Part shown: positions 10,138 through 20,432 of the stretch, one piece after another
Layout of the letters: each line of letters opens with the position of its first letter
Position numbering within the stretch: position 1 is the stretch's first letter
Assembly: GCF_003574135.1 (NCBI RefSeq)
Contig: NZ_AP018341.1
Span: 1,488,001 to 1,552,000, forward strand
Direction of reading: 5' to 3'
Origin: a cyanobacterium endosymbiont of Rhopalodia gibberula
Lineage (GTDB): Bacteria; Cyanobacteriota; Cyanobacteriia; Cyanobacteriales; Microcystaceae
DNA: 64,000 bases
Translations under genes and position numbers: made by a program
Notes under the pieces: generated by a model
What the model saw: only the letters and a program-made list of their open reading frames with translations
Database searches by the model: none
Told to the model about the DNA's origin: nothing

Positions 10138-10805
10138 CAAATTGGGAATATGAACAATTTATAATACTCAAAATAACAGCTATAGTAGCTGATACTTACC
10201 ATCATAACAATTGAGATTATTTAATAGGCGATAGTCCTGAGAGGGTATCAACCCTTAAGTCTCCAAGATATCTTTGGATATAAGGTTAAGGTATTGGTAA
10301 CTAGAAACAGTTTAAATTAGCTAAGTAACGATTTTCTTAAGAAAACAAACTTGAGTTTAGTAAAAATTAGTTTATATTTAGAGAATAAAATTTATAGTTT
10401 TATATATCTCCTCTTCAAGGAGAAAATTAAACAGTTAATAGATTAATTTTACTAAATATTAAGAATATACTTGTTAACTGTTTGACACCCATATTAATCC
10501 ACTGTATTTGAGGGAATATATCACCGCCCATAATTTCCACAACTTCGTCTAATTATAGATATTTTTTATTAGCTATAAGTAAATTTTGCCTAATCTCAAA
10601 AGTATTTAATACACTATTTCTTAATCTAAACTCAAAATTTTTTCTGTAAAATATGCCATAACTACTATTAGTGATAGTCGCATTGCTAGAACTGACTATA
10701 GCAATAAATTTATTAAACGAAGTATAAAAGATACTGATCATAAAATAATTAATCATTATATTTATTTCTAATTAGCCAAAACAAATCTAGAAATAAATAC
10801 GAAAA

Positions 10806-11006
10806 ATACCTGAATATATCACCCTGAATACAGTTATTGTTAATGAAAGAAATGTAATTACGTGGCAAGATATAACTTACGATGGATGCTGTATAGGTTT
10901 TATTAAACAACATTTGACTAGAATTGTGGAAGTTATTTCAGTTATCAAACTACTGAGGAATAGGGTCATTAGCCATAGTATCGAGAATGAGCGCAAGCTT
11001 TCATAA
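10806..11006 (+). pseudogene. Start-less remnant of an unrecognised gene
   Basis: An uninterrupted frame of 66 codons ends in TAA at 11004-11006. It includes NERNVITWQDITYDG and HLTRIVEVISVIKLLRNR, which have the amphipathic look of real protein. No start codon with a ribosome site is visible, and the upstream sequence is not coding. The rest of the 9781-11080 gap holds nothing recognisable. Confidence 0.3.
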
Positions 11007-11080
11007 ACACCATTTAATTTTTTCTTTTTCTAAGTAAAAGATTACTGATTTGTAAATAAGTTATCTTTACTAACTTTTGA

Positions 11081-12232
11081 CTAATGACGGATAACCATTT
11101 TTCCTTTACTGGTAAGCTCGAATTTTACTCCACGCCATACCACTGTTCTTTGAGTAAATGATAACGCCCAAAATGCTAAACCTAATATATCGCGAAATGG
11201 CAATAAGTAGAGATTTTTAATTCCCTCAATATCTCCCATTTTCCAGGAAGTTATTCCTGCGGTTATTAGACGAATGGTTATAGCTCCTATCAAATTATAT
11301 AGCCCAATTATATCTCCTCGAATCAAGGCAAATAATAAGGCAAAGGGAATACTTCTAATAAGGATAGTAGCAATAAAAGGAAGAGGTTTGGCTAAATAAG
11401 TATTTTGATCCCAATATACTTGGTGAGTCCACCAATCACGCGAGTTTTCTAAGTCTACAACTACATCGATAATATAAGGTAACAAAACCACATTTTTACC
11501 AGAATTCCATATTCTTCGTCCTATTTCATAATCTTCCACTAGGTAATCTGCTAAACTTTCCAGTCCGCCTATTGTTTCTAGAGTAGATTGTCTAATAGCA
11601 ATAGAAGGTCCCAAACAAGCATTAGAAGTTCCTGTTACTTCAGCAAAAATAACACTAGGTATAAAGTCAGCATTGATAGTTAGAAGTTCCATTTTCTCAA
11701 ACCAGTGATCACCTCTGATGACCTTAAATAAAGTACAGACACATCCTACTTCAGGATTATCCAAAGGGGCCACAATCTTTTTAAGATAATCGGGTCGTAA
11801 ACTAGTATCACTATCACTGATAATAATAATGTCATGAATAGCTTCTTTTATGGCTCCTAAGAGATTATTAACTTTTCCATTAGCTCCTACCTCAAGCGGA
11901 CTAACTACTAGGGAAATTCGATTCGAACCAAATTCTTCTTGAATTTCTTTCAGAATAGGAAAAGCAGGATCTTTAGGATCTTGAACTGAATAGATAATTT
12001 GATAGTTTGGGTAATCCTGAATAGCAATGGTACGTAAATTGTGTTTTAAGTTTTTCTCTAGTCCTCGAACTGGCTTCAGAACGGTTAGAGGTGGGGTGAA
12101 ATTATGGATAACACTCGATTTTGAGTTTTTTAAAAAGCGTTGAACTGTTAAAACTGTTAGGATTGAGAATATAGCTCCCCCTAAAATGGGAATTAAGCAG
12201 ATAAATTGTAGGATTTTAGCTAAAATAAACAC
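11081..12232 (-). CDS. Membrane glycosyltransferase, ceramide-glucosyltransferase-like (GT21/HpnI type)
   Basis: Transfers a sugar from a nucleotide donor, probably to a lipid acceptor at the membrane. An N-terminal transmembrane segment (residues 1-28) is followed by a GT-A catalytic domain. The DxD-type metal site is IISDSDTSL (Asp 140 and 142), with VEDYEIGRR as the catalytic acid region and HQVYWDQNTY in place of the usual QxxRW. Two or three hydrophobic segments close the protein. The order matches the ceramide glucosyltransferase / HpnI family, but the acceptor cannot be told from sequence. The start is GTG at 12232, with GAGGA about 12 bp upstream. No neighbouring partner gene. Confidence 0.85.
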   Translation of the reverse strand: MFILAKILQFICLIPILGGAIFSILTVLTVQRFLKNSKSSVIHNFTPPLTVLKPVRGLEKNLKHNLRTIAIQDYPNYQIIYSVQDPKDPAFPILKEIQEEFGSNRISLVVSPLEVGANGKVNNLLGAIKEAIHDIIIISDSDTSLRPDYLKKIVAPLDNPEVGCVCTLFKVIRGDHWFEKMELLTINADFIPSVIFAEVTGTSNACLGPSIAIRQSTLETIGGLESLADYLVEDYEIGRRIWNSGKNVVLLPYIIDVVVDLENSRDWWTHQVYWDQNTYLAKPLPFIATILIRSIPFALLFALIRGDIIGLYNLIGAITIRLITAGITSWKMGDIEGIKNLYLLPFRDILGLAFWALSFTQRTVVWRGVKFELTSKGKMVIRH

Positions 12233-12575
12233 TTGTTTTTTCTTTCCTCACACTGTATGTCTAATGATGTTAAGCCGCCTATAATTTTTTTAGTTTAATA
12301 AGAATAAACTGAACTTTTTGCCTTAACTCTATAAGGTTACAAGATAATCTATGTTAATATATAGCATTGTTATAAGGAGTTTCTTGGGCAGTCTTAACAG
12401 CACTTCCCATTGGCTATAGTTTTTTGTCTTAAACGTCCTTGTCTGATGAGATAAGAATATTCTCTAGATAGACGTTTTTTGACTGAGTTTTTGTTATCCC
12501 TATCTCTAACAGGGATCTGAATACTACAGGAATTCTCTAACACACAAGGTGGACTAAGGACTAGATATACTAAGA

Positions 12576-13658
12576 GTGAGCGCATCCTATCCTTTACAAT
12601 CTCTCAAAGCAGGAAACTGGTTTAAGCTAATTTGTGGGGCGAGTTTTCAAGACTTGCCAGCCATTCGTACTCTTGTCTTAGCTTATGCCTTGGCTGGGGC
12701 TGACTGTGTTGACGTGGCTGCTGATCCGGCTGTGATTGCCGCTGCCAGGGAGGCGTTAAACATAGCTAAAAAATTAGAAAATGATCAAAGATATCAGGTA
12801 TTTTCCAGACAAAGAACACCTTGGCTGATGGTAAGTTTAAATGATGGAGAAGATCCTCACTTTCGGAAAGCTTACTTTGATGCTCAACATTGTCCCTCAG
12901 ACTGTTTTCGTCCGTGTGAGACAATCTGTCCTCCTCGAGCTATTGTTGAAACTAAACAAGGAAGTTTTGGAGTTTTAGAAAGCCGTTGCTATGGATGTGG
13001 TCGTTGTATCCCTGTATGTCCTTATCAATTGGTTAAAACCCACTCTTATGTAGTCTCTCCAAAAGAAATGATTCCCCTTATTAGAGAAATGGGTATTGAT
13101 GCCGTAGAAATTCATACTCAGGTGGGACGAGGAAACCAGTTTAAACAATTATGGCAAGCAATAGCTCCTTGGATTGGTCATCTCAAATTACTCGCCATCA
13201 GCTGTCCCGACGCGTGTGGTTTAATTGACTATCTCTATTATCTCTATGAGATGATTTCTCCCTTACCCATCCCCTTAATTTGGCAAACTGATGGTCGTCC
13301 TATGAGTGGGGATATTGGAAAGGGAACCACTCACGCAGCGATTAAGTTGGCTCAGAAAGTTCTCAAGGCTCAAATACCTGGATTTGTCCAATTAGCAGGA
13401 GGAACTAATCATCACACTGTTTCTAAATTAAGAGAAATAGGACTTTTAACCTCTTCGATGTCGTCTAAATTGGCTGTGTCTGGTATTGCTTATGGTAGTT
13501 ATGCTCGCTCAGTATTATCTCCTATAGTAAGACAGTTAGAAAACCAATCAATAAACTTCAACCTCCAATTAGCTTTAGAAGACCAACCTAATTTACTTTT
13601 TAAAGCTTTAAAAATTGCAGAATCTCTGGTTTTATCCCTAAAAATTCCTGATTTATAG
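12576..13658 (+). CDS. ldpA: LdpA, iron-sulfur protein of circadian clock input
   Basis: In Synechococcus, LdpA passes cellular redox state to the KaiABC clock and alters period length with light. The window copy keeps the diagnostic cysteine clusters: Cys 106, 110, 114 and 118 (CPSDCFRPCETIC), then Cys 138, 141, 144 and 148 (CYGCGRCIPVC), which should bind two 4Fe-4S clusters. A long C-terminal LdpA domain follows. The start is GTG at 12576, and the length (360 aa) is as expected. It lies 45 bp upstream of the ycf45-type ATPase gene, likely in one operon. Its survival in a genome without photosystems is notable. Confidence 0.88.
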   Translation: MSASYPLQSLKAGNWFKLICGASFQDLPAIRTLVLAYALAGADCVDVAADPAVIAAAREALNIAKKLENDQRYQVFSRQRTPWLMVSLNDGEDPHFRKAYFDAQHCPSDCFRPCETICPPRAIVETKQGSFGVLESRCYGCGRCIPVCPYQLVKTHSYVVSPKEMIPLIREMGIDAVEIHTQVGRGNQFKQLWQAIAPWIGHLKLLAISCPDACGLIDYLYYLYEMISPLPIPLIWQTDGRPMSGDIGKGTTHAAIKLAQKVLKAQIPGFVQLAGGTNHHTVSKLREIGLLTSSMSSKLAVSGIAYGSYARSVLSPIVRQLENQSINFNLQLALEDQPNLLFKALKIAESLVLSLKIPDL

Positions 13659-13703
13659 AAATAAATTTTTTGTTTTTAACCCGTTGACGACGCTCTCTAA
13701 ATT

Positions 13704-15479
13704 ATGTTAGACCCCAAAACAAATAATTTTTTAAATTCCTCTAAACGAATGCAGATTATTGATGATCTCAATAAGCTCCTAGAAATTCTACCCTCCACTA
13801 TTCGAGCTAAAATCGAAGAACATCCTCAGCACGATAACTTAATTGAAGTCGTAATGGATTTAGGAAGGTTGCCTGAAGCACGTTTTCCTGATAGGGCATT
13901 ATGTTTAGGAAACATCCCCGTTTCTGCTAAAGATTTGGATTATAGTATTGAGCGCGTTGGAGATTTCAGTGGCGATAACCGAGCCGGAATTGAGCGCACT
14001 CTACATCGTATCAGTGCTATTCGCAATCGCAGTGGAAAGATTATCGGTTTAACCTGTCGTATGGGACGGGCTGTTTTCGGAACCATTACCTTAATTCAGG
14101 ATTTAGTAGAAACAGGAAAATCTTTACTGATGTTGGGTCGTCCTGGGGTAGGGAAAACCACCGCTTTACGGGAAATTGCTCGGGTATTAGCCGATGATTT
14201 ACATAGAAGAGTCGTGATTATTGATACCTCTAATGAAATTGCCGGAGACGGAGATATTCCCCATCCTGCTATTGGTTGCGCCCGACGGATGCAAGTAGCT
14301 AGTCCTGAATTGCAGCATAGAGTGATGATTGAGGCAGTGGAAAACCATATGCCAGAAGTTATTGTTATTGATGAAATTGGAACCGAACTTGAAGCATTAG
14401 CTGCTCGCACTATTGCTGAAAGGGGAGTTCAATTGGTGGGAACTGCCCATGGTAACCGTATTGAAAATTTGATTAAAAATCCGACTCTTTCTGATTTAGT
14501 CGGTGGTATTCAGGCAGTAATACTGGGAGATGAAGAGGCCAGGCGACGAAGTTCGCAAAAAACTATATTAGAACGGAAAGCCCCTCCCACCTTTGAGATC
14601 GCTATTGAAATGTTGGAACGTCAGCGTTGGGTAATTCATGAAGACGTCTCTAAAACTGTCGATCTTCTCCTGCGTGGTGGTAAACCTAACCCCCCAACCA
14701 GAACAGTTGACAACTACGGACGGATCCAAATTACCCAGGAAAAACCTGAGGCATCCCCTAATAATATCTTAGGAGACCATTCTTTTTTAGAGGTACAAGA
14801 ACGCCCTGTAGGATGGCGTGCATCTGGGCAAATGAGTCCAGTACAACCTTTTTTTAGTCAACAAAGGGGAGGGTTAGCTTCAGAATTTGATCGTCTGTTA
14901 GATGCTTCTTGGCATCAACCAGAGTCAACAAACCATAAGGTTCGTACTCCAGGTCCGAATGGAGAGGATTGGCCTGTATATATTTATCCTTACGGTATTG
15001 GACGATCACAGATTGAACAAGTGATCGATATTCTTAATCTTCCGATTGTATTAACTAAGGATTTACATGGTGCTGATGTGGTTATAGCCTTAAGATCACA
15101 CGTTAAAAATCAATCTAAGCTGCGTCAAATTATTAAGGTTCGTCAAATTCCCATTCATGGGGTAAAGTCTAATACCATTCCCCAAATTACCAGAACTTTA
15201 CAGCGAATTTTAGGTATGGATGAGTTAAAAATTCCTGAAACAGCTGATTTACGTTTATTTGCCCGTTGGGGTAATGATGATGAGTTAGAAGCTTTAGAAG
15301 AAGCTAGGTTAGCGGTAGAACAGATCGTACTGCCTAAAAGACAACCTGTGGAATTATTACCGCGATCGCCTAAAGTAAGAAAGATGCAACATGAATTAGT
15401 AGAACATTACCGTTTACAATCTGATAGTCTTGGAGAAGAACCTAACCGTAGATTGCGAATCTATCCTGCCTCAGTTTGA
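13704..15479 (+). CDS. Ycf45 / SpoIIIAA-like AAA ATPase
   Basis: A conserved cyanobacterial and plastid ATPase whose role is not settled. Walker A is GRPGVGKTT at residues 145-153, and Walker B (VIVIDEIGTE) lies at about 219-228, inside a SpoIIIAA-like fold. The C-terminal 200 residues include a tail rich in charged residues where relatives carry an R3H-type nucleic-acid-binding region. 591 residues is full length. It is downstream of ldpA in the same direction and closed by a strong hairpin. One intact GCGATCGC (HIP1) octamer, a cyanobacterial hallmark, lies at 15362-15369. Confidence 0.85.
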   Translation: MLDPKTNNFLNSSKRMQIIDDLNKLLEILPSTIRAKIEEHPQHDNLIEVVMDLGRLPEARFPDRALCLGNIPVSAKDLDYSIERVGDFSGDNRAGIERTLHRISAIRNRSGKIIGLTCRMGRAVFGTITLIQDLVETGKSLLMLGRPGVGKTTALREIARVLADDLHRRVVIIDTSNEIAGDGDIPHPAIGCARRMQVASPELQHRVMIEAVENHMPEVIVIDEIGTELEALAARTIAERGVQLVGTAHGNRIENLIKNPTLSDLVGGIQAVILGDEEARRRSSQKTILERKAPPTFEIAIEMLERQRWVIHEDVSKTVDLLLRGGKPNPPTRTVDNYGRIQITQEKPEASPNNILGDHSFLEVQERPVGWRASGQMSPVQPFFSQQRGGLASEFDRLLDASWHQPESTNHKVRTPGPNGEDWPVYIYPYGIGRSQIEQVIDILNLPIVLTKDLHGADVVIALRSHVKNQSKLRQIIKVRQIPIHGVKSNTIPQITRTLQRILGMDELKIPETADLRLFARWGNDDELEALEEARLAVEQIVLPKRQPVELLPRSPKVRKMQHELVEHYRLQSDSLGEEPNRRLRIYPASV

Positions 15480-15480
15480 C

Positions 15481-15527
15481 TAAAACATCCACTATGGTAA
15501 ACGGTGTTTACTATAGTGGATGTTTTA
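15481..15527 (+). terminator. Long hairpin after the ycf45-type gene
   Basis: Two 22-bp arms (15481-15502 and 15506-15527, one mismatch) with a 3-nt loop begin 2 bp after the stop codon. AACAAAAATAG follows. It very probably ends the ldpA-ycf45 transcript. Confidence 0.75.
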
Positions 15528-16402
15528 ACAAAAATAGTTATATTCAATTATTTATTATAATTTTTAGTGTTTTTTCACTCTAGGCACTAAGTAACTTATC
15601 TCGCATTGCGATTATAGCAAAAATAGTTATTAAGTCTATTTATCAAGTAATCAATCGTCAGGATATTGCAGCCGGGATGAAATTAGCGGACAACAATTGT
15701 ATTTACTAAGTTACTAACTTCTCTAAGCTCTTATAAAGAAAGTAAACTCTTAAAATGTTATTTGGAAAATTGGTATAAGGTATGCTTAATGATTTGTTAT
15801 CTATTAGTGATGGTATCGCTACATTAGGATAAGTAAACCGTTGGATTTCTTTAACGTCTTAAACCTGATAGCATTCCTTTTTCCAAAGAAAGAGGAGTTA
15901 GTTCTCATTGCTTATCGGAAGCAACCAGAAAGTTAGTTTTGAGATTAGATGTTATTGAATTACTTATTAAACTAAGTAAAACAGCTTTCTTAGTTATTTA
16001 CTTGATAATGCTTTTAGTTCGACAAACATTCTTAGGAAAGATAACTGACGAAGTTTTTCAGTCTTTTTTGATGTTATTTTTAAGATCTTTTATGCCATGT
16101 TTTGTATATAGTTTACTCTAATACTCTATAAGAATTTAGCCAACATAGATTGAAGATTTAGACTGAGTATTGGGCTTTTATAATTTTAAATTTATTAAAC
16201 AATAAAAAATACTTAAGAAATTTTTATTATTCAATATTAATCTAAAAAGAATTTAGTTACAGTGTCTAACACTCTTACTAAATTCTTTTTAGAAGAGAAC
16301 TTATTATATTGTAATTAATTCATTGATCAATATCTTAATTATTAAAAGATATCTATAAACGATGGCTTAGTATAGTTTATTATTTTGGTTTTATTATTGG
16401 TG

Positions 16403-16465
16403 AAATATTTTAAATTCTACTTTTGATTAATGATACGCTAATCAAAAGTAGAATTTAAAATATTT
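16403..16465 (-). terminator. Perfect 27-bp hairpin beside a gene remnant
   Basis: Arms 16403-16429 and 16439-16465 are exact reverse complements with a 9-nt loop, the longest perfect stem seen in the window. On the minus strand it follows directly after the stop of a short protein-like frame ending VGSIQLPTLE, so it may be that lost gene's terminator. The stem is A/T-rich and the orientation is not certain. Confidence 0.5.
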
Positions 16466-16561
16466 ACTCTAACGTAGGAAGTTGAATCGAACCAACCTCT
16501 AATAACTCTCCCACGTTAATTGCTATGTTATCCAGAAACTAGAAAAATAAATGACCATGGA

Positions 16562-16753
16562 AGAAAAAATAATATTCTGACTATTCGAATAGTGTCAGAA
16601 AACATGCCAATAGTATTTTAAAAAGCCTTTAAAATCAGAATTGCATCTTCTTTACATGACTTTAACATTGTCAGTGCCAGCTATGATGCTAGCCACGTCG
16701 ATTATTTGGTAAAAATTTCCCTACAATCCTCTGGTTATGACGTTTTCACCTAA
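16562..16753 (+). pseudogene. Remnant of an unrecognised gene with its terminator
   Basis: A frame ending in TAA at 16751-16753 reads SLHDFNIVSASYDASHVDYL and onward, with one in-phase stop near 16620. The family is not recognised. A G/C-containing hairpin with a T7 run (16776-16808) follows, which supports a former transcription unit. The remainder of 15528-17014 contains no gene that I can read. Confidence 0.35.
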
Positions 16754-16775
16754 TGTTTACTAACTTTGATCCGTT

Positions 16776-16808
16776 ATACCCTTTAGGTTATAAAGGGGTT
16801 CTTTTTTT
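16776..16808 (+). terminator. Intrinsic terminator left behind a dead gene
   Basis: ATACCCTTTA pairs imperfectly with TATAAAGGGGTT, followed by CTTTTTTT. It lies 23 bp after the stop of the remnant at 16562-16753. Confidence 0.5.
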
Positions 16809-17014
16809 AAAGATTTAGACCAGTTTGTTGTGGCAACTATTTAGTTCCATGTTAATCAACACACGATATTTACTAGATTTTTTTAGTATTTATTTACTAC
16901 ACTAGCTGCTTTCAAAGTAGTGTACACCACAGTAAAGTATCCCTCAAAGAGCAAGACTTTAAATATAGTTTTTGGGTAACCAATGATTATAAATCACTGG
17001 TTACTAATGATCTT

Positions 17015-17116
17015 TTAGATGATTTTGGCAACCCGTAGACCGAAATATAATCCTAAGGCGATCACTGTGAATACAATGAGATATCCTACAAAAGCACCGA
17101 CAGCAAAAGTAGACAT
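17015..17116 (-). CDS. petL: Cytochrome b6f complex subunit PetL
   Basis: A 33-residue single-span membrane protein. The hydrophobic helix is followed by the tail GLYFGLRVAKII, which matches the C-terminal pattern of cyanobacterial PetL (typically GLLFGLRSAKIL-like). An AGGAG box lies 8 bp upstream of the ATG. PetL is a peripheral small subunit that stabilises cytochrome b6f, the complex that passes electrons from plastoquinol to cytochrome c or plastocyanin. It is intact here although the photosystem genes seen are dead, so it presumably serves respiration. The short length limits certainty; another one-helix subunit is possible. Confidence 0.7.
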   Translation of the reverse strand: MSTFAVGAFVGYLIVFTVIALGLYFGLRVAKII

Positions 17117-18126
17117 TTTCTGCAACTCCTGATGATAATGATCATTAATTTATTGTACTCGAAAATGCTCCTCAATGAACATCATTATTTGATGACGATA
17201 TTTCTTCTAAAAGAGTTTTTTAATCTGAACTAATACCTTTTAATTACGGGGAAATAAGATTAATACTTCGTAAATCATCCTCTTGAGGATTGGCTATATC
17301 TAATTTTACTTCTTTTCAATCTAAGTTACTAAAAATAGCATTTATTAAATCAAAATTTTAAAAATTAAAGTCAGTCAAATTAACTTTAATAATATTTACT
17401 ATAGTTTCTTTATCAAGTCCAAATGAGATTATGAATTCAATTAAATTACCATAAATTATATATTTCAGGCTACATCTTTTTCCAAATTAAGTTCTATATA
17501 TTCTATTTTTAATTCCAATTAATATAAATTATAGCTAATTTTTTAGATCTTGTCTAAGGACATATTTCCTAGTATAAATACGACTGTAAAAAATAGTAGT
17601 TTTATAAACCTACTATACCTACAATAGTTCATCTTCAAATTTTCCTGATTTTTTCTTTATTAAGATAAAAAGATTATCAATGACAGAACTATAGTTTTTT
17701 GATGAGTGAATTTTATTTTTTTAAAAAGTAAAACTTTTTTTATAAACTACTTTTTTAAAATTTAATACTTTATTCTGATAATACTTGGTATTGTTTGAAA
17801 ATTTCAATTTAACTCAAAATTATATTTTTTATTGAAATTTTAAAATAAAAATCTCAAAGACTAATCACTTATTTTAAATAAAGACTAATCACTTATTTTA
17901 AATAATTAGGATAACCTTTTAAAAAAAAAATCAATATAAACATCTCTCTTTGTGTTATGTAATTCAAATAAATTTATAGAAAATACCATGATTTAAGTCA
18001 TTATTTAGTTTCATGACTTATTAATTGACAGTCAGAATTTTTTGCTGTTGATCTATTCCAACTCATGACATTGTCATCTATAATTAATAAGTGTTGACGA
18101 TACTTACAAAGGAAAATAGTTGATTC
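17117..18126. other. Very AT-rich gap with a tandem duplication
   Basis: No gene seen. A 24-bp unit (beginning AAAGACTAATCACTTATTTT) is exactly repeated in tandem at 17856-17879 and 17880-17903. A TATAAT at 18079-18084 may serve as the -10 element for aroB, but no good -35 is visible. Confidence 0.6.
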
Positions 18127-19218
18127 GTGATATCTTCAATTGTTGAAGTTAAACTGCCACATGTCTCATATCAAGTTGTAATCGCCTCCAACATTCTTAG
18201 TCAATTGGGAAGTTATCTTGAACCCCTCAACTTGGGTCAAAAAATTCTCCTAATTTCTAATCCAGAAATTTTTAACTATTATGGGGAGATAGTAGTCGAT
18301 TCTCTCACTAAGTCGGGATTTAAAGTGTTTAACCATCTAATCCCTTCCGGAGAGCCCTATAAAAATCTAGATATGATTGCCCAAGTTTATGATACTGCCC
18401 TAAACAATCGTCTCGAACGGTCATCAACCATGATAGCCTTGGGAGGAGGGGTCATCGGTGATATAACAGGGTTTGCAGCAGCTACATGGCTTAGAGGAAT
18501 AAATTTCGTTCAGGTCCCTACGTCTCTTTTGGGAATGGTAGATGCTTCTATTGGGGGTAAGACAGGAGTTAATCATTCTCAAGGAAAAAACCTTATTGGG
18601 GCATTTTATCAACCACGTTTAGTGTTTATTGATCCCTTCGTATTGAAAACTTTACCTGTAAGAGAATTCCGCGCAGGAATGGCGGAAGTGATTAAATACG
18701 GAATTATTTGGGACCAAGATTTATTTAGCCAATTAGAACAAGCCACAAACCTTGATAATTTAGACAGTTTAAGTCAGGAATTATTGTGTACTATTATAAC
18801 TCGATCTTGTCAAGCAAAGGTAGATGTGGTGAGTCAAGACGAAAAAGAAGCAGAGTTACGAGCTATTTTAAATTATGGTCATACTATTGGTCATGCGATA
18901 GAAAGTTTAACTGGGTATGGAATAATTAATCATGGAGAAGCAGTAGGAATGGGAATGGTAGCTGCAGGTAAAATTGCTGTTAAGTTGCGATTATGGACTA
19001 AAGAAGAAGCTGAACGACAGGATAATTTAATTGCAAAAGTAGGATTACCAACTGCTTTTCCTAAAAAATTGGAAATTGACGAAGTTATTAATGTTTTACA
19101 GACTGATAAAAAGGTGAAAGCTAGTAAAGTTCGTTTTATTCTTCCGACAGAAATTGGAAAAGTTATTATTAGTGATAACGTTTCATCTGAAGTTATTAGA
19201 AGCTGTTTATTTATCTAG
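18127..19218 (+). CDS. aroB: 3-dehydroquinate synthase
   Basis: Second step of the shikimate pathway: it converts DAHP to 3-dehydroquinate using NAD and a divalent metal. The nucleotide-binding GGGVIGD is at residues 106-112. The segments [28 protein letters not shown] and KNLIGAF line the active site, and the metal ligands are in AEVIKYG and [11 protein letters not shown]. 363 residues is normal. The start is GTG at 18127, with AAAGGA about 12 bp upstream. It stands alone. Retention fits an organism that still makes its own aromatic amino acids. Confidence 0.95.
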   Translation: MISSIVEVKLPHVSYQVVIASNILSQLGSYLEPLNLGQKILLISNPEIFNYYGEIVVDSLTKSGFKVFNHLIPSGEPYKNLDMIAQVYDTALNNRLERSSTMIALGGGVIGDITGFAAATWLRGINFVQVPTSLLGMVDASIGGKTGVNHSQGKNLIGAFYQPRLVFIDPFVLKTLPVREFRAGMAEVIKYGIIWDQDLFSQLEQATNLDNLDSLSQELLCTIITRSCQAKVDVVSQDEKEAELRAILNYGHTIGHAIESLTGYGIINHGEAVGMGMVAAGKIAVKLRLWTKEEAERQDNLIAKVGLPTAFPKKLEIDEVINVLQTDKKVKASKVRFILPTEIGKVIISDNVSSEVIRSCLFI

Positions 19219-20388
19219 GTATTGATCTATTATTTACTGCTCTTATACTCAAAAAATTTAACTCTTGACTATTTTGTTTTAACAGTTACTTCTGGTAAAT
19301 CATATAAATATTTTTGTTGAGTTTTTTTTTAATAAAATGCTCAGTTTATATGACTAATAATTTTGTAAAAAAATAGCCAGTTTTTAACTATCACTGGTTT
19401 TTTTCACTATAATTAATATTAGCAATAGCTTCATAAGTTTCTAGTAATAAAGTGGCTAAAAATTTTTTTTTACAAAAGATTGATACTAGACTACAGACTA
19501 TATTTTGTCCCACTTTTATATTATCTTCTATCGTTTCAGTATAACGGCGAAGTTAAGTAATCTCTAGCCATCAAAATAAGCTGTAAAAAGTTCATTCTAC
19601 ATTAGCTAAAAATCACGACATTCCTTGGTAAAAAAGTTAAATTTACAATCTTTTCAGTCAGCTGTTAATAGATCTCTTGGCAATCAGTTCATAAATTATC
19701 TCAGAACTGTTGTGCCGAGGTTTTAGGGAATAAGAGGTTTTTTGATTTAAAAAACTTAGTTGTTTTGTCAAAAATAAACTAACAGGCTACAAGTTTCCTG
19801 ATGAAAAAAAAACATTGGTTTATTATTCGAAATAATAGATTAATTGGTAAGAATTATAAAAATTTATAATTCTTATTATTACTAGTCTATTTTTGATGTA
19901 AATGAATTTAATATTATGAGATAATTAAATAAACAACAGAAAATAGCAGCATAACTTCACTTAAGAATGTCAATATAATGTAAAAATAAAGCAATTAAAG
20001 ATACTTTTATGTTAAGTTAATCTAACGGATGGTAGACTATATAGTCTAATAATCTTTCTAAGATTTATCATATTGTTTGTATTATAATTATTCCTAATTT
20101 AACGACTAAAAATTGTTCAATTTATAGTACAAGAGCTTGAAAATAATTAGTCATCAAAACTTATCAATGTCTTAACTATAAAACAGTCCCAGAAAAAAAA
20201 GAATAATGAATTGATAAATTTTATTAAAAAGGGTTCAATGTTTTGGTAATTATTTTCATAGTAGTGTGGAATATTCGTAAACCAACTAAAATATTTCGGG
20301 AGAGTCCGACGTCTTAGTTTTTAAAGAAATAGAAAGATTGAGAAATTAAGCTGTCTCGTTGAGCAAAAAATTCCTAACGATGATTTGG
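19219..20388. other. Gap without recognisable genes
   Basis: AT-rich, with many stop codons in all frames. I see no protein-like stretch and no strong hairpin. Confidence 0.5.
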
Positions 20389-20427
20389 AAAAAATTCCCC
20401 ACTGCAATCATAGATTTTAGTGGGGAA
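20389..20427 (-). terminator. Intrinsic terminator of the 112-aa gene
   Basis: On the minus strand, TTCCCCACT pairs with AGTGGGGAA (20419-20427 and 20395-20403), followed by six T. It lies 5 bp past the stop codon. Confidence 0.8.
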
Positions 20428-20432
20428 ATATG

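Noticed and set aside
10553-10756. 67-codon minus-strand frame
   Set aside because: Biased toward A/T-rich codons (Asn, Phe, Ile, Ser), no ribosome site, no family; likely chance.
12394-12585. 63-codon minus-strand frame upstream of ldpA
   Set aside because: It overlaps the ldpA start and has no recognisable domain. A dead small gene cannot be excluded, but I cannot support it.
15939-16121. 60-codon hydrophobic plus-strand frame
   Set aside because: Low-complexity Leu/Phe/Ile content as expected from A/T-rich noise; no ribosome site or relatives recognised.
16470-16500. tRNA-like T-loop sequence GAATCGAACC
   Set aside because: No acceptor, D or anticodon stem can be formed around it.
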